A stretch of DNA of 41,413 nucleotides, taken from contig CAITZM010000093.1 in assembly GCA_903896925.1 (NCBI GenBank), forward strand, positions 1 through 41,413, in the 5' to 3' direction. Under the pieces are notes generated by a model, which saw only the letters and a program-made list of their open reading frames with translations, made no database searches and was not told where the DNA came from. Both the position numbers and the translations under genes were made by a program. Source of the DNA: an uncultured Lentisphaerota bacterium (GTDB taxonomy: Bacteria; Verrucomicrobiota; Kiritimatiellia; CAIQIC01). How positions within the stretch are numbered: position 1 is the stretch's first letter; each line of letters begins with the position of its first letter. Positions 21,011-29,092 of this stretch are shown piece after piece.

Positions 21011-22633
21011 TCATTTCAGCGTCCCCAATAGATAGGTCCCCTGAGTGGTCCGGCCCCGGATGCTCAAGGCCAGGGGCGGCGAGATGCCCTCGGGATCCAC
21101 GATCTGGAGGTACAGCGCGCCCGTGCCGTGGACATCCGGGAAACGGTCCGTGTGCGTCTGTGCCTTGCGCGCATCCACGACTCCCGGCGGCGTGTGCTCG
21201 TCGGGGAATACGGTGCGCAGGTCCAGCGACGAAACACCTGACCAGATCTCTTTCCCGGCTGTATCGGCCAAGATGAACCTGATTTTCCAGGCGTCGTAGG
21301 TGGGCGTCAGGCCGCTGTTCAGCCAGTCCAGCGCGATCTCCAGCCGGCCGTTGTGCCGCGCGAGTTTGGCCGTTGTGAACAGGTAGCGGAAACCCATCAG
21401 CGCATACATGTCGTGGAACTGTTTCAGCGCCTGCGGGTCATCCAGGATGCTGTAGCCGGTCGGATTATGGAGGCTCGACCCGTCGGACACATTGCAGTTG
21501 CGGATGACCACCGGGTGCAGGTAGTTCGCCTGATCCAGCAGGCAGGAGTAAGGGCGCCAATCTTTCTTCGGCCCGGTGCGTCCCGGTTCGCCGACCAGCG
21601 GCGCGAACTTCCAACGGTCGCGCAGCAGCTCGAACAGCTTGTGGCCGTCCTGCTCGTAGAGATTGGCTGCATAGTAAATTTTCTGGTAGTAGCTTGAGCG
21701 TTCGTCCCAGCCCCAGTTGTCGCGGAAGATGCCCAGCAAGCCCACGTTGTTTGTCGCGGACAACAGGTGGAAATGATAGGCCTTGAGCGGGTCGTAGATA
21801 TCGGGGATATAGACCATGCCGTTGGTGGGGACCACCAGCCGGATATCGGGGAAGCACCGGATGAACGCGTCCGCCAGCCGGATCAAACCGACGGAGTTGG
21901 CGGGCACGTGCTTTTTCGGATAGGCGCCTTCGCCCCAGTAACCAAAATGGCGCAGCTCGATGCAGCGGACCAGCTTCTTGCGCTGGACCGATTTCCCTCC
22001 GGACGACTGCGGTTGCTCCAGGTAGGCCGCGAACGCCTTGAGCAGCGCCACATAGCGCTCCAAGAAATACGGATTCTCGAAGTTCGGCTCCCAGCGGTTC
22101 TTCTTGTCCGTGAACATGGGAGCGATCACGTCTTTTTGCGCGCTGTTCTGCAGCGCTTCGTGGACGTAACGCGGATAGGAACACTGCGCGCCGGCGATCA
22201 TGGGGCCGCCTCCGGCGCTGGTCATGAAACAGCCGATGTCGAGCTTCTGGCCGTATTGGATGCAGGCCGCAAAATGCTTGTCCAGCTTTTCGAAATGATA
22301 GAGGCCTTGGTCGCCTTCATAATCCGCCCAGTTGATGCGGATCATGGAGTTGACCGAGTACTCGCTGACACGCACCGCATAGTGGACGAGGTTCGTCACG
22401 CCATGGCCGGGGCCGCCGTTCCAGATTTCCGTGCCGACGCCGGCGTTCTGAATCGCGCCTTCAGCGGGCGCGATGAGCGTCGGCGTGACGGTGGTGGAAA
22501 ACTCGGCTTCCTCCGCCGGCAGTCCGCAGACGAGCAGGGGCCAACAGAGTAGGACGCACCAGCTCGTGTGTCTGCGTGAAAAACATGACCAGGAGAGTGC
22601 GTCGAGTATTTTCCTGTGACCCGGCGTATTCAC
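21011..22633 (-). CDS. Secreted DUF4832-like glycoside-hydrolase-type protein
   Basis: 540 residues from GTG 22633, which overlaps the upstream gene's stop (GTGA); the frame is open further upstream, but that part is a shadow of the beta-helix gene. A hydrophobic stretch (SWCVLLCWPLLVCGLPA) is a likely signal peptide. The N-terminal two thirds look like a TIM barrel (MIRINWADYEGDQGLYHFEKLD, then RCIELRHFGYWGEGA with a conserved-looking Glu). The C-terminal part (MGFRYLFTTAKL, LDWLNSGLTPTYDAWKIRF) fits the DUF4832 pattern often attached to such barrels. Probably acts on a polysaccharide; the substrate is unknown. The family assignment is from memory of patterns and moderately sure. Confidence 0.65.
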   Translation of the reverse strand: MNTPGHRKILDALSWSCFSRRHTSWCVLLCWPLLVCGLPAEEAEFSTTVTPTLIAPAEGAIQNAGVGTEIWNGGPGHGVTNLVHYAVRVSEYSVNSMIRINWADYEGDQGLYHFEKLDKHFAACIQYGQKLDIGCFMTSAGGGPMIAGAQCSYPRYVHEALQNSAQKDVIAPMFTDKKNRWEPNFENPYFLERYVALLKAFAAYLEQPQSSGGKSVQRKKLVRCIELRHFGYWGEGAYPKKHVPANSVGLIRLADAFIRCFPDIRLVVPTNGMVYIPDIYDPLKAYHFHLLSATNNVGLLGIFRDNWGWDERSSYYQKIYYAANLYEQDGHKLFELLRDRWKFAPLVGEPGRTGPKKDWRPYSCLLDQANYLHPVVIRNCNVSDGSSLHNPTGYSILDDPQALKQFHDMYALMGFRYLFTTAKLARHNGRLEIALDWLNSGLTPTYDAWKIRFILADTAGKEIWSGVSSLDLRTVFPDEHTPPGVVDARKAQTHTDRFPDVHGTGALYLQIVDPEGISPPLALSIRGRTTQGTYLLGTLK

Positions 22634-24966
22634 GGCCCGCCTCCCTTGACGCCCGCGCCCGTATTGCCGGCCGGCAGAGGGGTGACCGGATGCTGCACGG
22701 GCCAGCTCGCCCGGTTGGCGTCCTGAACAAGTCCGATCTGCTCCACGGGGATCCTCTGGAAGCCGAGCGGCCACGCCGGCGAGTCCGCGCGCAGCTGATA
22801 GCTGCCGGCCTGCGGGTTGACGAAATGCGGGTCCACGTTGATCAGGTTATCCTCGAGCTTCACCAGCGGCCGGATACCGTTCTCGAAGTCGTTCCACCAG
22901 TTTTCCGTGATGGGCGCGCCTTTGGCGACGCGGCGGAGGTTCTCGCCCGCGCCCTGCCAGAAGATGTTTCGGCGGACGATGTTCCCCTTGGGCTGCTTCG
23001 GCTCGTCGGCGAGCAGGCCGGCGAGCTGCGGGTAGCGCTTGCTGTACGGCGGCTCGTTGTAGCGGATGCCCGCGATGGTGCCGTTCTCCTGGGCTTCCTT
23101 GATCCGTCGGTCGGCATGCGGGCCGCACCAGCCGAGCGCCCGGCCATCCACATGCAGGGCCTTGGGACAATCCACGAACACGTTGTTTTGGATGAGGTTG
23201 TCGCGCCCGCCGCCGATGAAGACGGGCCGCATGACCTGCACAAACACATTGCCCTGGACCGTCGCGGAGGAGAACAGGTCGTCGAGGTAGATGCCGTTGC
23301 AGGGGCCGCCATCCTTGCCGCAGAGGTGGTGCAGATAGTTGTGCTCGATCACGTGGCCGCGCAGGGTCCAGCTCCGTCCGGCGTAGATCGCGCCGCAGTC
23401 GTGCGATTCCTGGCAGACGTTGTGGATCTCGTTGAACTCGATCAGGTGGTCGTTGCCGCCGAAGAGGATCGCGGAGTGCGGCGCGTTGTGGATCAGGTTG
23501 TGCGAGGCGCGCAGGCCGACGCCGCTGAGGAACAGGCCGGGCCGGTACATGCGGTCCCAGCGGCCGAAGTGGTGGATGTGGTTGTTCTCGGCATAGTGGC
23601 CCGCCGGCGTCAGGGTCGGCCGGTCGCCGCCGACGAGGTAGATGCCGCCGCCGCCCATCCCGTACATATCGCAGCCGACGACGCCGTGCTGCTGGCCGTT
23701 GAAGACGGTGACCGCGTGGTTGCCCAGGTTGCGGAACGTGCAGCCGACGACGCGGCACTCCCGTCCGCCGGTGATCGCGACGGCCGTGCTGCGCGCGGCC
23801 TCCATCAGCAGCCCGCGCAGCGTCACATGCGACACGTCCGTCAGGGTGAAGAAACCCGGGGCCATCGAGACCTCGACGCGGCCCTGCGCGAGGGGCTGCG
23901 GCGGCCAGAAGTAGAGGAGCCCCGCCTCCCGGTCGATGTACCATTCGCCGGGCTCGTCGAGCTCGCACAACAGGTTGAAGCCGCGGAACCATTGACCCTT
24001 GCGGTAGCCGTAGTCGTGATAGGGCGGGACCACGGAAATGATGCGCTTCTCCGGGTCGAGGATCGCGATCTTGTGGCGCTGTTCGGCCCAGTCGCGGAAC
24101 CAGTAGCCTTCGACCCAGGCGTCCTTTTCGCCCACCCAGCGCTGCGGCCGGTCGCCCTCGTAGACAAAGAGGCCTTCCGCGCAGCCCTTCACCCCGCGGA
24201 CATCGATCGCGGTCTGGCCCAGCACTTCCTGGATCTTGACGAAGCCGTTGTTCGGCCAGCGCGCGAGTTCCATCGGCTGATCGTTGAAGAAGACCTCCAA
24301 CCGCGGATGAACCTGCTTGCCCCGGCTCGCGAAGGCGCTGCCCATGGCGTCCTCACCTTGACCATCTACTTTGGCCAGCCACAGCTGCAGTTCTGCGGCC
24401 GCGTCCAGGCCCAGGTCTCCGTATTCGGTGACGCCCTGCGCCTTGAGGTCGGTCTGGAACACCTGGCCACGCGCGGCGGGATCCAACCGCTGGAGCACCA
24501 CCGGATCGGTCACCGGCTGCCATCCAGTGAGCACCCGTCCGCCGCTGAGGTGGACCGCCTCGCCGTGCCGGGCACGATAGGTGATGGGCGAGTCCGCGGT
24601 GCCCGAATCCTCCGCCGTCAGCTCGATGGGCCTGGCCAGCTCATACCGGCCGCCGAGCAGTTCCACAATGAGGCCGCCCTTCGGCAGGCCGCCCGTTTTC
24701 TTGAGCCTGCGGATTTCGTCCCGGGCCCTTTCGAGCGACGCGAAAGGCCCGTCGGCCTTGCCCTCGTTCGGTTGCGCCAACGTGCCGGACCAGTTGTCGT
24801 TGCCGCAGGTGGCGATGTAGAGCGCGGTGGGCTCGGCACCGTGCGCCTCCGTCAGACTTGCGCAGACGAGTGCGGTAAGCAGCAGGAGGGCGGCGAGCGA
24901 CGTGAAGCAGGTGCTGTGACGTTGTGTGACGGTGAGCCGGATCGACCGTTTGGTTTCTGGTTTCAT
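22630..24966 (-). CDS. Secreted right-handed beta-helix protein (pectate-lyase-like fold)
   Basis: 778 residues. ATG 24966 is chosen because it yields a signal peptide (KRSIRLTVTQ..., CFTSLAALLLLTALVCASLTEAHGA). The frame is open to 25149 but the added part has no merit. The mature protein opens with ALYIATCGNDNWSGT and GPFASLERARDEIRRLK, the usual N-terminus of parallel beta-helix carbohydrate enzymes. It then carries repeated strands with Asn/His-rich turns (HYAENNHIHHFG, ASHNLIHNAPHSAILFGGNDHLIEFNEIHN, GHVIEHNYLHHL). Such proteins are polysaccharide lyases or hydrolases. No catalytic residues can be named. Its stop overlaps the GTG start of the next gene by 4 bp. Confidence 0.85.
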   Translation of the reverse strand: MKPETKRSIRLTVTQRHSTCFTSLAALLLLTALVCASLTEAHGAEPTALYIATCGNDNWSGTLAQPNEGKADGPFASLERARDEIRRLKKTGGLPKGGLIVELLGGRYELARPIELTAEDSGTADSPITYRARHGEAVHLSGGRVLTGWQPVTDPVVLQRLDPAARGQVFQTDLKAQGVTEYGDLGLDAAAELQLWLAKVDGQGEDAMGSAFASRGKQVHPRLEVFFNDQPMELARWPNNGFVKIQEVLGQTAIDVRGVKGCAEGLFVYEGDRPQRWVGEKDAWVEGYWFRDWAEQRHKIAILDPEKRIISVVPPYHDYGYRKGQWFRGFNLLCELDEPGEWYIDREAGLLYFWPPQPLAQGRVEVSMAPGFFTLTDVSHVTLRGLLMEAARSTAVAITGGRECRVVGCTFRNLGNHAVTVFNGQQHGVVGCDMYGMGGGGIYLVGGDRPTLTPAGHYAENNHIHHFGRWDRMYRPGLFLSGVGLRASHNLIHNAPHSAILFGGNDHLIEFNEIHNVCQESHDCGAIYAGRSWTLRGHVIEHNYLHHLCGKDGGPCNGIYLDDLFSSATVQGNVFVQVMRPVFIGGGRDNLIQNNVFVDCPKALHVDGRALGWCGPHADRRIKEAQENGTIAGIRYNEPPYSKRYPQLAGLLADEPKQPKGNIVRRNIFWQGAGENLRRVAKGAPITENWWNDFENGIRPLVKLEDNLINVDPHFVNPQAGSYQLRADSPAWPLGFQRIPVEQIGLVQDANRASWPVQHPVTPLPAGNTGAGVKGGGP

Positions 24967-25303
24967 AGGGATTACTTGGGTTGCACAAATTTCCGGCAGA
25001 AATCCCGTACCAACCGCGTGAAGGTCCAGTCGGCCGTCTCCGGCACCGACCGCGATGGCGCGCCTGCCAAGCAAAGGGCGATGATAAAAACAGATTTTAA
25101 ACGGGGCGGGGCCTCCCTCCGGTGCGTGCAATGACGCTCCCAATTGCACCAGGATCGGGCGTGAGTGGCTGGGCGCTCTGCTGTAGCGGCGGCCTGTGGC
25201 CGCCGTCGGCGATCACAGATCGCCGCTACAGGCGCGTGCGGCCGCACAACGTGTCGGGCTATAAGCATGGCCCTCTGGCACATTGGCGTTGTTCGCAAAG
25301 CGT
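24967..25303. other. Intergenic region with cruciform-capable repeat
   Basis: No gene is supported. The main content is the two-hairpin repeat at 25182-25230. The rest (24967-25150 and 25231-25303) must hold the promoter of the minus-strand cluster starting at 24966, but I see no clear boxes and no Shine-Dalgarno before that start. Confidence 0.45.
25182..25230. repeat. Two 8-3-8 hairpins enclosed in a 9-bp outer stem
   Basis: The outer arms TGTAGCGGC (25182-25190) and GCCGCTACA (25222-25230) are perfectly complementary. Inside lie hairpin 1, arm CGGCGGCC with loop TGT (25187-25205), and hairpin 2, arm CGGCGATC with loop ACA (25207-25225), one base apart. The outer and inner stems share bases, so the element can fold two ways. 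The loops are complementary to each other. Confidence 0.85.
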
Positions 25304-26470
25304 TCATTTCTGCGGCTCGGTGTAGGGGAACTTTTCCGCGACGGCTTTCCGAAAAGCGGAGGTGAAACGGGGGAGGTCCTTCGCCGAGCCGGCGTATTGG
25401 ATCATGAAGATCGTGATGAGCCCGCGCTCGCGGTCGGCGGACGATGTCGTGCCGAACGTGCCGCCGTGACCGAACTTGCCCGCCCGCGTGTCGAAGCCGA
25501 AGCCATACTGCTGTGGCAACAAGCCCGTCTGCTTCGTGGTCATCTGCCGGACCGCCTGCGCGGAGAGGATCCGCCGGCCGTTAAAGACGCCCTCGTTGAG
25601 GAGCATGCGATAGAAGTTCAACAGGTCGCCCGCGGTGGAGAGGAGGCCGCCAGCGGGCTGGATGCAGCGCGTCGGATCGTTCAGCGGATAGCGGAGCTGG
25701 GGGCTGGGCGTTTCCTCGAGCGCGGTTCCCGTGGCGTTGGGCTTGTAGGCCTTGGCAAGGCGCTGGAGCTGGCGGGCGGTGGGCCGGAAGGTGGTGTCTT
25801 TCATGCCCAGTGGGTCGAGCAGGCGCCCGGCGAGGAAGCGCTCGTAGGGCAGTCCGCTGACGACCTCGACGATGCGGGCGGCGGTGTTGATGCCAGCGTT
25901 GGCGTAGAGGTGCTTGGCGCCCGGCTCGAACTGGAGCGGTGACATCACATAGACGTGCATCCGCGCGTCGAGCGGCAGCAGGTCGAGCGTCGGCTGCTCG
26001 GCCGGGGTCTTGTAGAGCATCCCGCTGGTGTGGTTGAGCAGGTTGCTGAGGACGATCGGGTGCTGCGGTTTTTTCAACAACACATGTGCGTCGTCGCGCT
26101 CCGCCACCAGCCACTGCTCCTTGAATTCCGGCAGATATTTCGTGACCGGATCGTCCAGCCGCACCTTGCCTTCGTCCACGAGCATCATCAGCGTCGTCGC
26201 CGCCATCGGCTTCGATTGTGAGGCGATCCAAAACAGGTCGTCGGCGCGCATCGTCCGTTGGTCCGCGATGTCGGCCCAGCCGACGGCGCTGAGGTCGAGC
26301 ACCTGGTCGGCGGTGGCGACGAGCGTGACCGCGCCCGCGAGCTCATGGCGGTCCACGAACGGCTGGAGGGCGCTGCCGATATCATGAGCCGGCGCGGCCG
26401 ATGACGGAAATGGAAACAGCGTGAGGACGAATCCCAGCGCGGCGACAGCGGGCAAGATGCGATTGGTCAC
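25304..26470 (-). CDS. Secreted serine hydrolase, class C beta-lactamase/esterase family
   Basis: 388 residues with a signal peptide (ILPAVAALGFVLTLFPFPSSAAPA). The active-site motifs of the penicillin-binding/class C family are Ser84-x-x-Lys87 (SQSK), Tyr189-Ala-Asn191 (HLYANAGI) and a C-terminal GHGG in GKFGHGGTFG, in place of KTG. These features mark the broad serine beta-lactamase-like hydrolases that act as esterases or peptidases in the periplasm; true resistance activity is not implied. Monocistronic on the minus strand, 337 bp upstream of the beta-helix gene. Confidence 0.88.
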   Translation of the reverse strand: MTNRILPAVAALGFVLTLFPFPSSAAPAHDIGSALQPFVDRHELAGAVTLVATADQVLDLSAVGWADIADQRTMRADDLFWIASQSKPMAATTLMMLVDEGKVRLDDPVTKYLPEFKEQWLVAERDDAHVLLKKPQHPIVLSNLLNHTSGMLYKTPAEQPTLDLLPLDARMHVYVMSPLQFEPGAKHLYANAGINTAARIVEVVSGLPYERFLAGRLLDPLGMKDTTFRPTARQLQRLAKAYKPNATGTALEETPSPQLRYPLNDPTRCIQPAGGLLSTAGDLLNFYRMLLNEGVFNGRRILSAQAVRQMTTKQTGLLPQQYGFGFDTRAGKFGHGGTFGTTSSADRERGLITIFMIQYAGSAKDLPRFTSAFRKAVAEKFPYTEPQK

Positions 26471-26763
26471 AGGAAAAACACCATGCGCGACTATAGCCAG
26501 CGATCACCGCCGCGAACAAGCCAAAGCCGCGGCCCGCAGCTCAGAAACAGGCGGCGAGATGCCGCCTGCACCGGCACCCGAGACGTGTGCCGCGATGAAC
26601 GGCGGGCGTGGTTCATACCTCCCTGCCATGCTATGTAGTGCCTGAGCCCAGCGGAAGCTCTGCCAACATGCCTTGCCAAGGAATGCAAGGGAAGCGCTCC
26701 GGAAACGCGGCGCATAACATAGGCCCGCCGGTGCACCCCCGGTATCAAGGGCCTGGCGGTGCT
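26471..26763. other. Intergenic region with AGA-loop repeat
   Basis: About 290 bp without a gene. It contains the diverged two-hairpin repeat at 26550-26591 and an imperfect stem with arms CCTTGC/GCAAGG at about 26672-26691. Confidence 0.5.
26550..26591. repeat. Paired AGA-loop hairpins, diverged copy
   Basis: Same unit as 13914-13955. Hairpin 1 (26550-26566) has arm GGCGGCG, loop AGA and a G-T closing pair. Hairpin 2 (26573-26591) has arm GGCACCCG, loop AGA and one mismatch. The spacer is TGCACC against TGTACC in the other copy. Confidence 0.8.
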
Positions 26764-27462
26764 TCAACGTTGGTGCCGGCGGCGCGCTTTTTCGGTCAGC
26801 ATCTGGATGGTGGTGGCGGCGACGAAGGGGTGGCTGACGCTGCCCATGTTCCAGGTGCAGTCGAAGTCGAGCGGATTGGCCAGGTCGCGGTTGAAGAGGT
26901 CGCGCACCATCTGGGCGCGCTCGTGATCCTGCTTTTCGATCGCGGTCCGCGCGGTGTCCTCGTCGGCATCCATCAGCTCCATCATCTGCTTGAGGCGGAG
27001 CGGTAAGGGCGCGACCAGCCGCAGGTGGACGCCGGTGCGCAGGTCGCGCGTGACCAGGTTGCTGGCGCGGCCGACGATGACGACGCGGCCGATCATGCCG
27101 AGGATCCGGATGACCTCGAAGATGCGCTTGTGCAGCCGCACCTGTTCGTCGTGGCCGGTCAGGAGGTCGAACAGCGTCTGCTGGAAGCTGCTCTGGTATT
27201 CCTCGCGCAGGAGCGAGTCGAGCGGCGCGTTCAGCTCCGGGTCCTGCGCCAGCAACAGGCAGAGGCGGTAGTCGAACACTTCCCAGCCGCGGGCCCATTC
27301 CTCATGGGAGTGGGGGTCGAGCTGGCGCAGGATCTCCCGCGCCAGCGTATGGCCACCGGCGCCGGATTCGCGCGCGATGGTGACGAACGGGAAGCCCGTC
27401 TGGTCCGGGTTCAGCTTCAGCCGTTCGCGCAAGTATTTTTTGACCAGCTCAATGGGGTTCAT
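26764..27462 (-). CDS. Cytidylate-kinase-like family protein
   Basis: 232 residues, cytoplasmic. ATG 27462 has AGGTGAAAC upstream. The nucleotide-binding N-terminus FVTIARESGAGGHTLAREIL resembles the P-loop of the Cytidylate_kin2 family, in which the GKS/T of classical kinases is replaced by GAGG-type residues. GRVVIVGRASN and a later Arg/His-rich helix (LVAPLPLRLKQMMELM, DHERAQMVRDLFNRD) fit the LID region. These proteins are distinct from housekeeping Cmk and their substrate is not established. It is divergent from the aminotransferase operon with 175 bp between the starts. The family call is good; the function is unknown. Confidence 0.8.
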   Translation of the reverse strand: MNPIELVKKYLRERLKLNPDQTGFPFVTIARESGAGGHTLAREILRQLDPHSHEEWARGWEVFDYRLCLLLAQDPELNAPLDSLLREEYQSSFQQTLFDLLTGHDEQVRLHKRIFEVIRILGMIGRVVIVGRASNLVTRDLRTGVHLRLVAPLPLRLKQMMELMDADEDTARTAIEKQDHERAQMVRDLFNRDLANPLDFDCTWNMGSVSHPFVAATTIQMLTEKARRRHQR

Positions 27463-27637
27463 GTTTCACCTGAGGCCATGATACAAAATCCACGGCGCGG
27501 CTCAAGCTACATCGCTCAGCTGCCTCGCAGCGCCTGCGCCGGCCGGCGGCGCGGGGTTGACTTCAACCGGCGTTCGGAGTAGACGCAAGCTTCATGGGTG
27601 TGCTACCGGTGGTTTGCAACCAGATCGAAAGGACGTC

Positions 27638-29011
27638 ATGAAATCCAGCATGGACCGTCGCAGCTTCCTGAAGACCTCGACCGCGGGCGGCGCAGGTCTT
27701 TCCCTCACCTGGTCACGCGTGGCGCCGCTCCTGGGCACGGCGGCGGTGCCGTCGTTCGTCCGCGCCGCGGAGGGCCGGCCGGCGCTGCTCGGCGGCGCGC
27801 CGGTCCACACCGGCGGCTGGACGCGCTGGCCGCAATGGCGTGAGGCGTGGGCGACCGACGTCCTCCAGGTGTATCGCAGCGGCAAGTGGTTCCGCGGGTC
27901 CGACAAACATGTGGAGGAGTTCGAGGTGGCCTACGCGAACCTGCTCGGCGCCAAGAAATGCCTCGCCACCGCCAGCGGCACCACCGCGCTGATGGTCAGC
28001 CTCCACGTCCTGGATGTGGATGCCGGCGATGAGGTGATCGTCTCACCCTACACCTTCATCGCCACCTACAACGCCATTCTCAATGCCCGGGCGCTGCCGG
28101 TGTTTGCCGACACCGATCCCGCGACGCTCACCATCGACCCGGCAACCATCGCGAGCCGGATCACCGAGCGGACGCGGGCCATCATGCCGGTCCACATTTT
28201 CGGCATGCCGTGCGACATGGATCCCATCCTCGCCATCGCCCGGCAGAACAAGCTGGCCGTGGTCGAAGATGCCTGCCAGGCGTGGCTGGCGGAATACCGC
28301 GGCAGGAAATGCGGCACGCTCGGCGATCTCGGAGCATTCAGTTTCCAGGAATCCAAGCATCTGCCTTCCGGCGAGGGCGGCGCGATCTCCAGCATGAGCG
28401 CCGAGCTCATCGACAAGTGCAACTCCTTCCACAACTGCGGCCGGTCCTGCGGCACCAACACGGGCACGGGCAGCTTCACCCGCGGCAACAACTACCGGAT
28501 GATGCAGGCGCCGGCCGTCATCCTGCTGCAGCAGCTCGAGAAACTGCAGCAGGAGACCGCGATCCGGCGCGCGAACGCCGACTACCTCGGCACCGCGCTC
28601 AAGGAGATTGCCGGGATCACTCCGGTGCGCCTGCCGGAGAACAGCCGCGCGGTATGGCATCTCTATCCGTTCCGCTACGATGCGCAGCCGTTCCACGGGC
28701 TCGCGCGCGACAAATTCATCAAGGCGCTGGTCGCCGAGGGCGTCCCGTGCTCGTCCGTCTATCACGAGCAATACAACGACGGCCTGCTCGATGAGGCGAT
28801 CAACTCGCGCGGGTTCAAGCGGCTGTGGAGCAGCGCGCGGCTGAAGGCCTACCGCGACAGCTTCCAGGAGCTGAAGGGCAACCGGCAGGTGTGTGCGACG
28901 ACCGTCGCGATACCCCAGAACGTGTTGCTCGCCGAGCGCAGCCAGATGGACCACATCCTCGCGGCGATCCGGAAGATCCAGGCGCACAGCGCGGAACTGG
29001 CGAAGCCTTGA
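27638..29011 (+). CDS. Tat-exported DegT/DnrJ/EryC1/StrS-type aminotransferase
   Basis: 457 residues. ATG 27638 has GAAAGGAC upstream; the frame's upstream extension to 27557 is rejected. The N-terminus MKSSMDRRSFLKTSTAGGAG is a clear twin-arginine signal, followed by a hydrophobic segment and SFVRAAEG. The rest is a complete fold-type I sugar aminotransferase: substrate loop GKWFRGSDKHVEEFE, PLP-binding VVEDACQAW, and Lys240 in SFQESKHLPSGEGG as the Schiff-base lysine. The family normally transaminates nucleotide-linked keto-sugars in the cytoplasm. Export of a folded PLP enzyme is unusual and consistent with Tat use. First gene of a four-gene coupled operon. Confidence 0.88.
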   Translation: MKSSMDRRSFLKTSTAGGAGLSLTWSRVAPLLGTAAVPSFVRAAEGRPALLGGAPVHTGGWTRWPQWREAWATDVLQVYRSGKWFRGSDKHVEEFEVAYANLLGAKKCLATASGTTALMVSLHVLDVDAGDEVIVSPYTFIATYNAILNARALPVFADTDPATLTIDPATIASRITERTRAIMPVHIFGMPCDMDPILAIARQNKLAVVEDACQAWLAEYRGRKCGTLGDLGAFSFQESKHLPSGEGGAISSMSAELIDKCNSFHNCGRSCGTNTGTGSFTRGNNYRMMQAPAVILLQQLEKLQQETAIRRANADYLGTALKEIAGITPVRLPENSRAVWHLYPFRYDAQPFHGLARDKFIKALVAEGVPCSSVYHEQYNDGLLDEAINSRGFKRLWSSARLKAYRDSFQELKGNRQVCATTVAIPQNVLLAERSQMDHILAAIRKIQAHSAELAKP

Positions 29012-29092
29012 CCCGCGGCCGCCCGGCCTGCCGCGCCGGCTGCAAGGCGCGAGCGACGGTGCAGCCGCACAATGGAACATGGAAAGGGAGCG

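Noticed and set aside
29037..29067. 8-bp stem (CGGCTGCA/TGCAGCCG) between the aminotransferase and barrel-like genes
   Set aside because: The 15-base loop and lack of a T-run make it unlikely as a terminator; too little evidence for a regulatory role.
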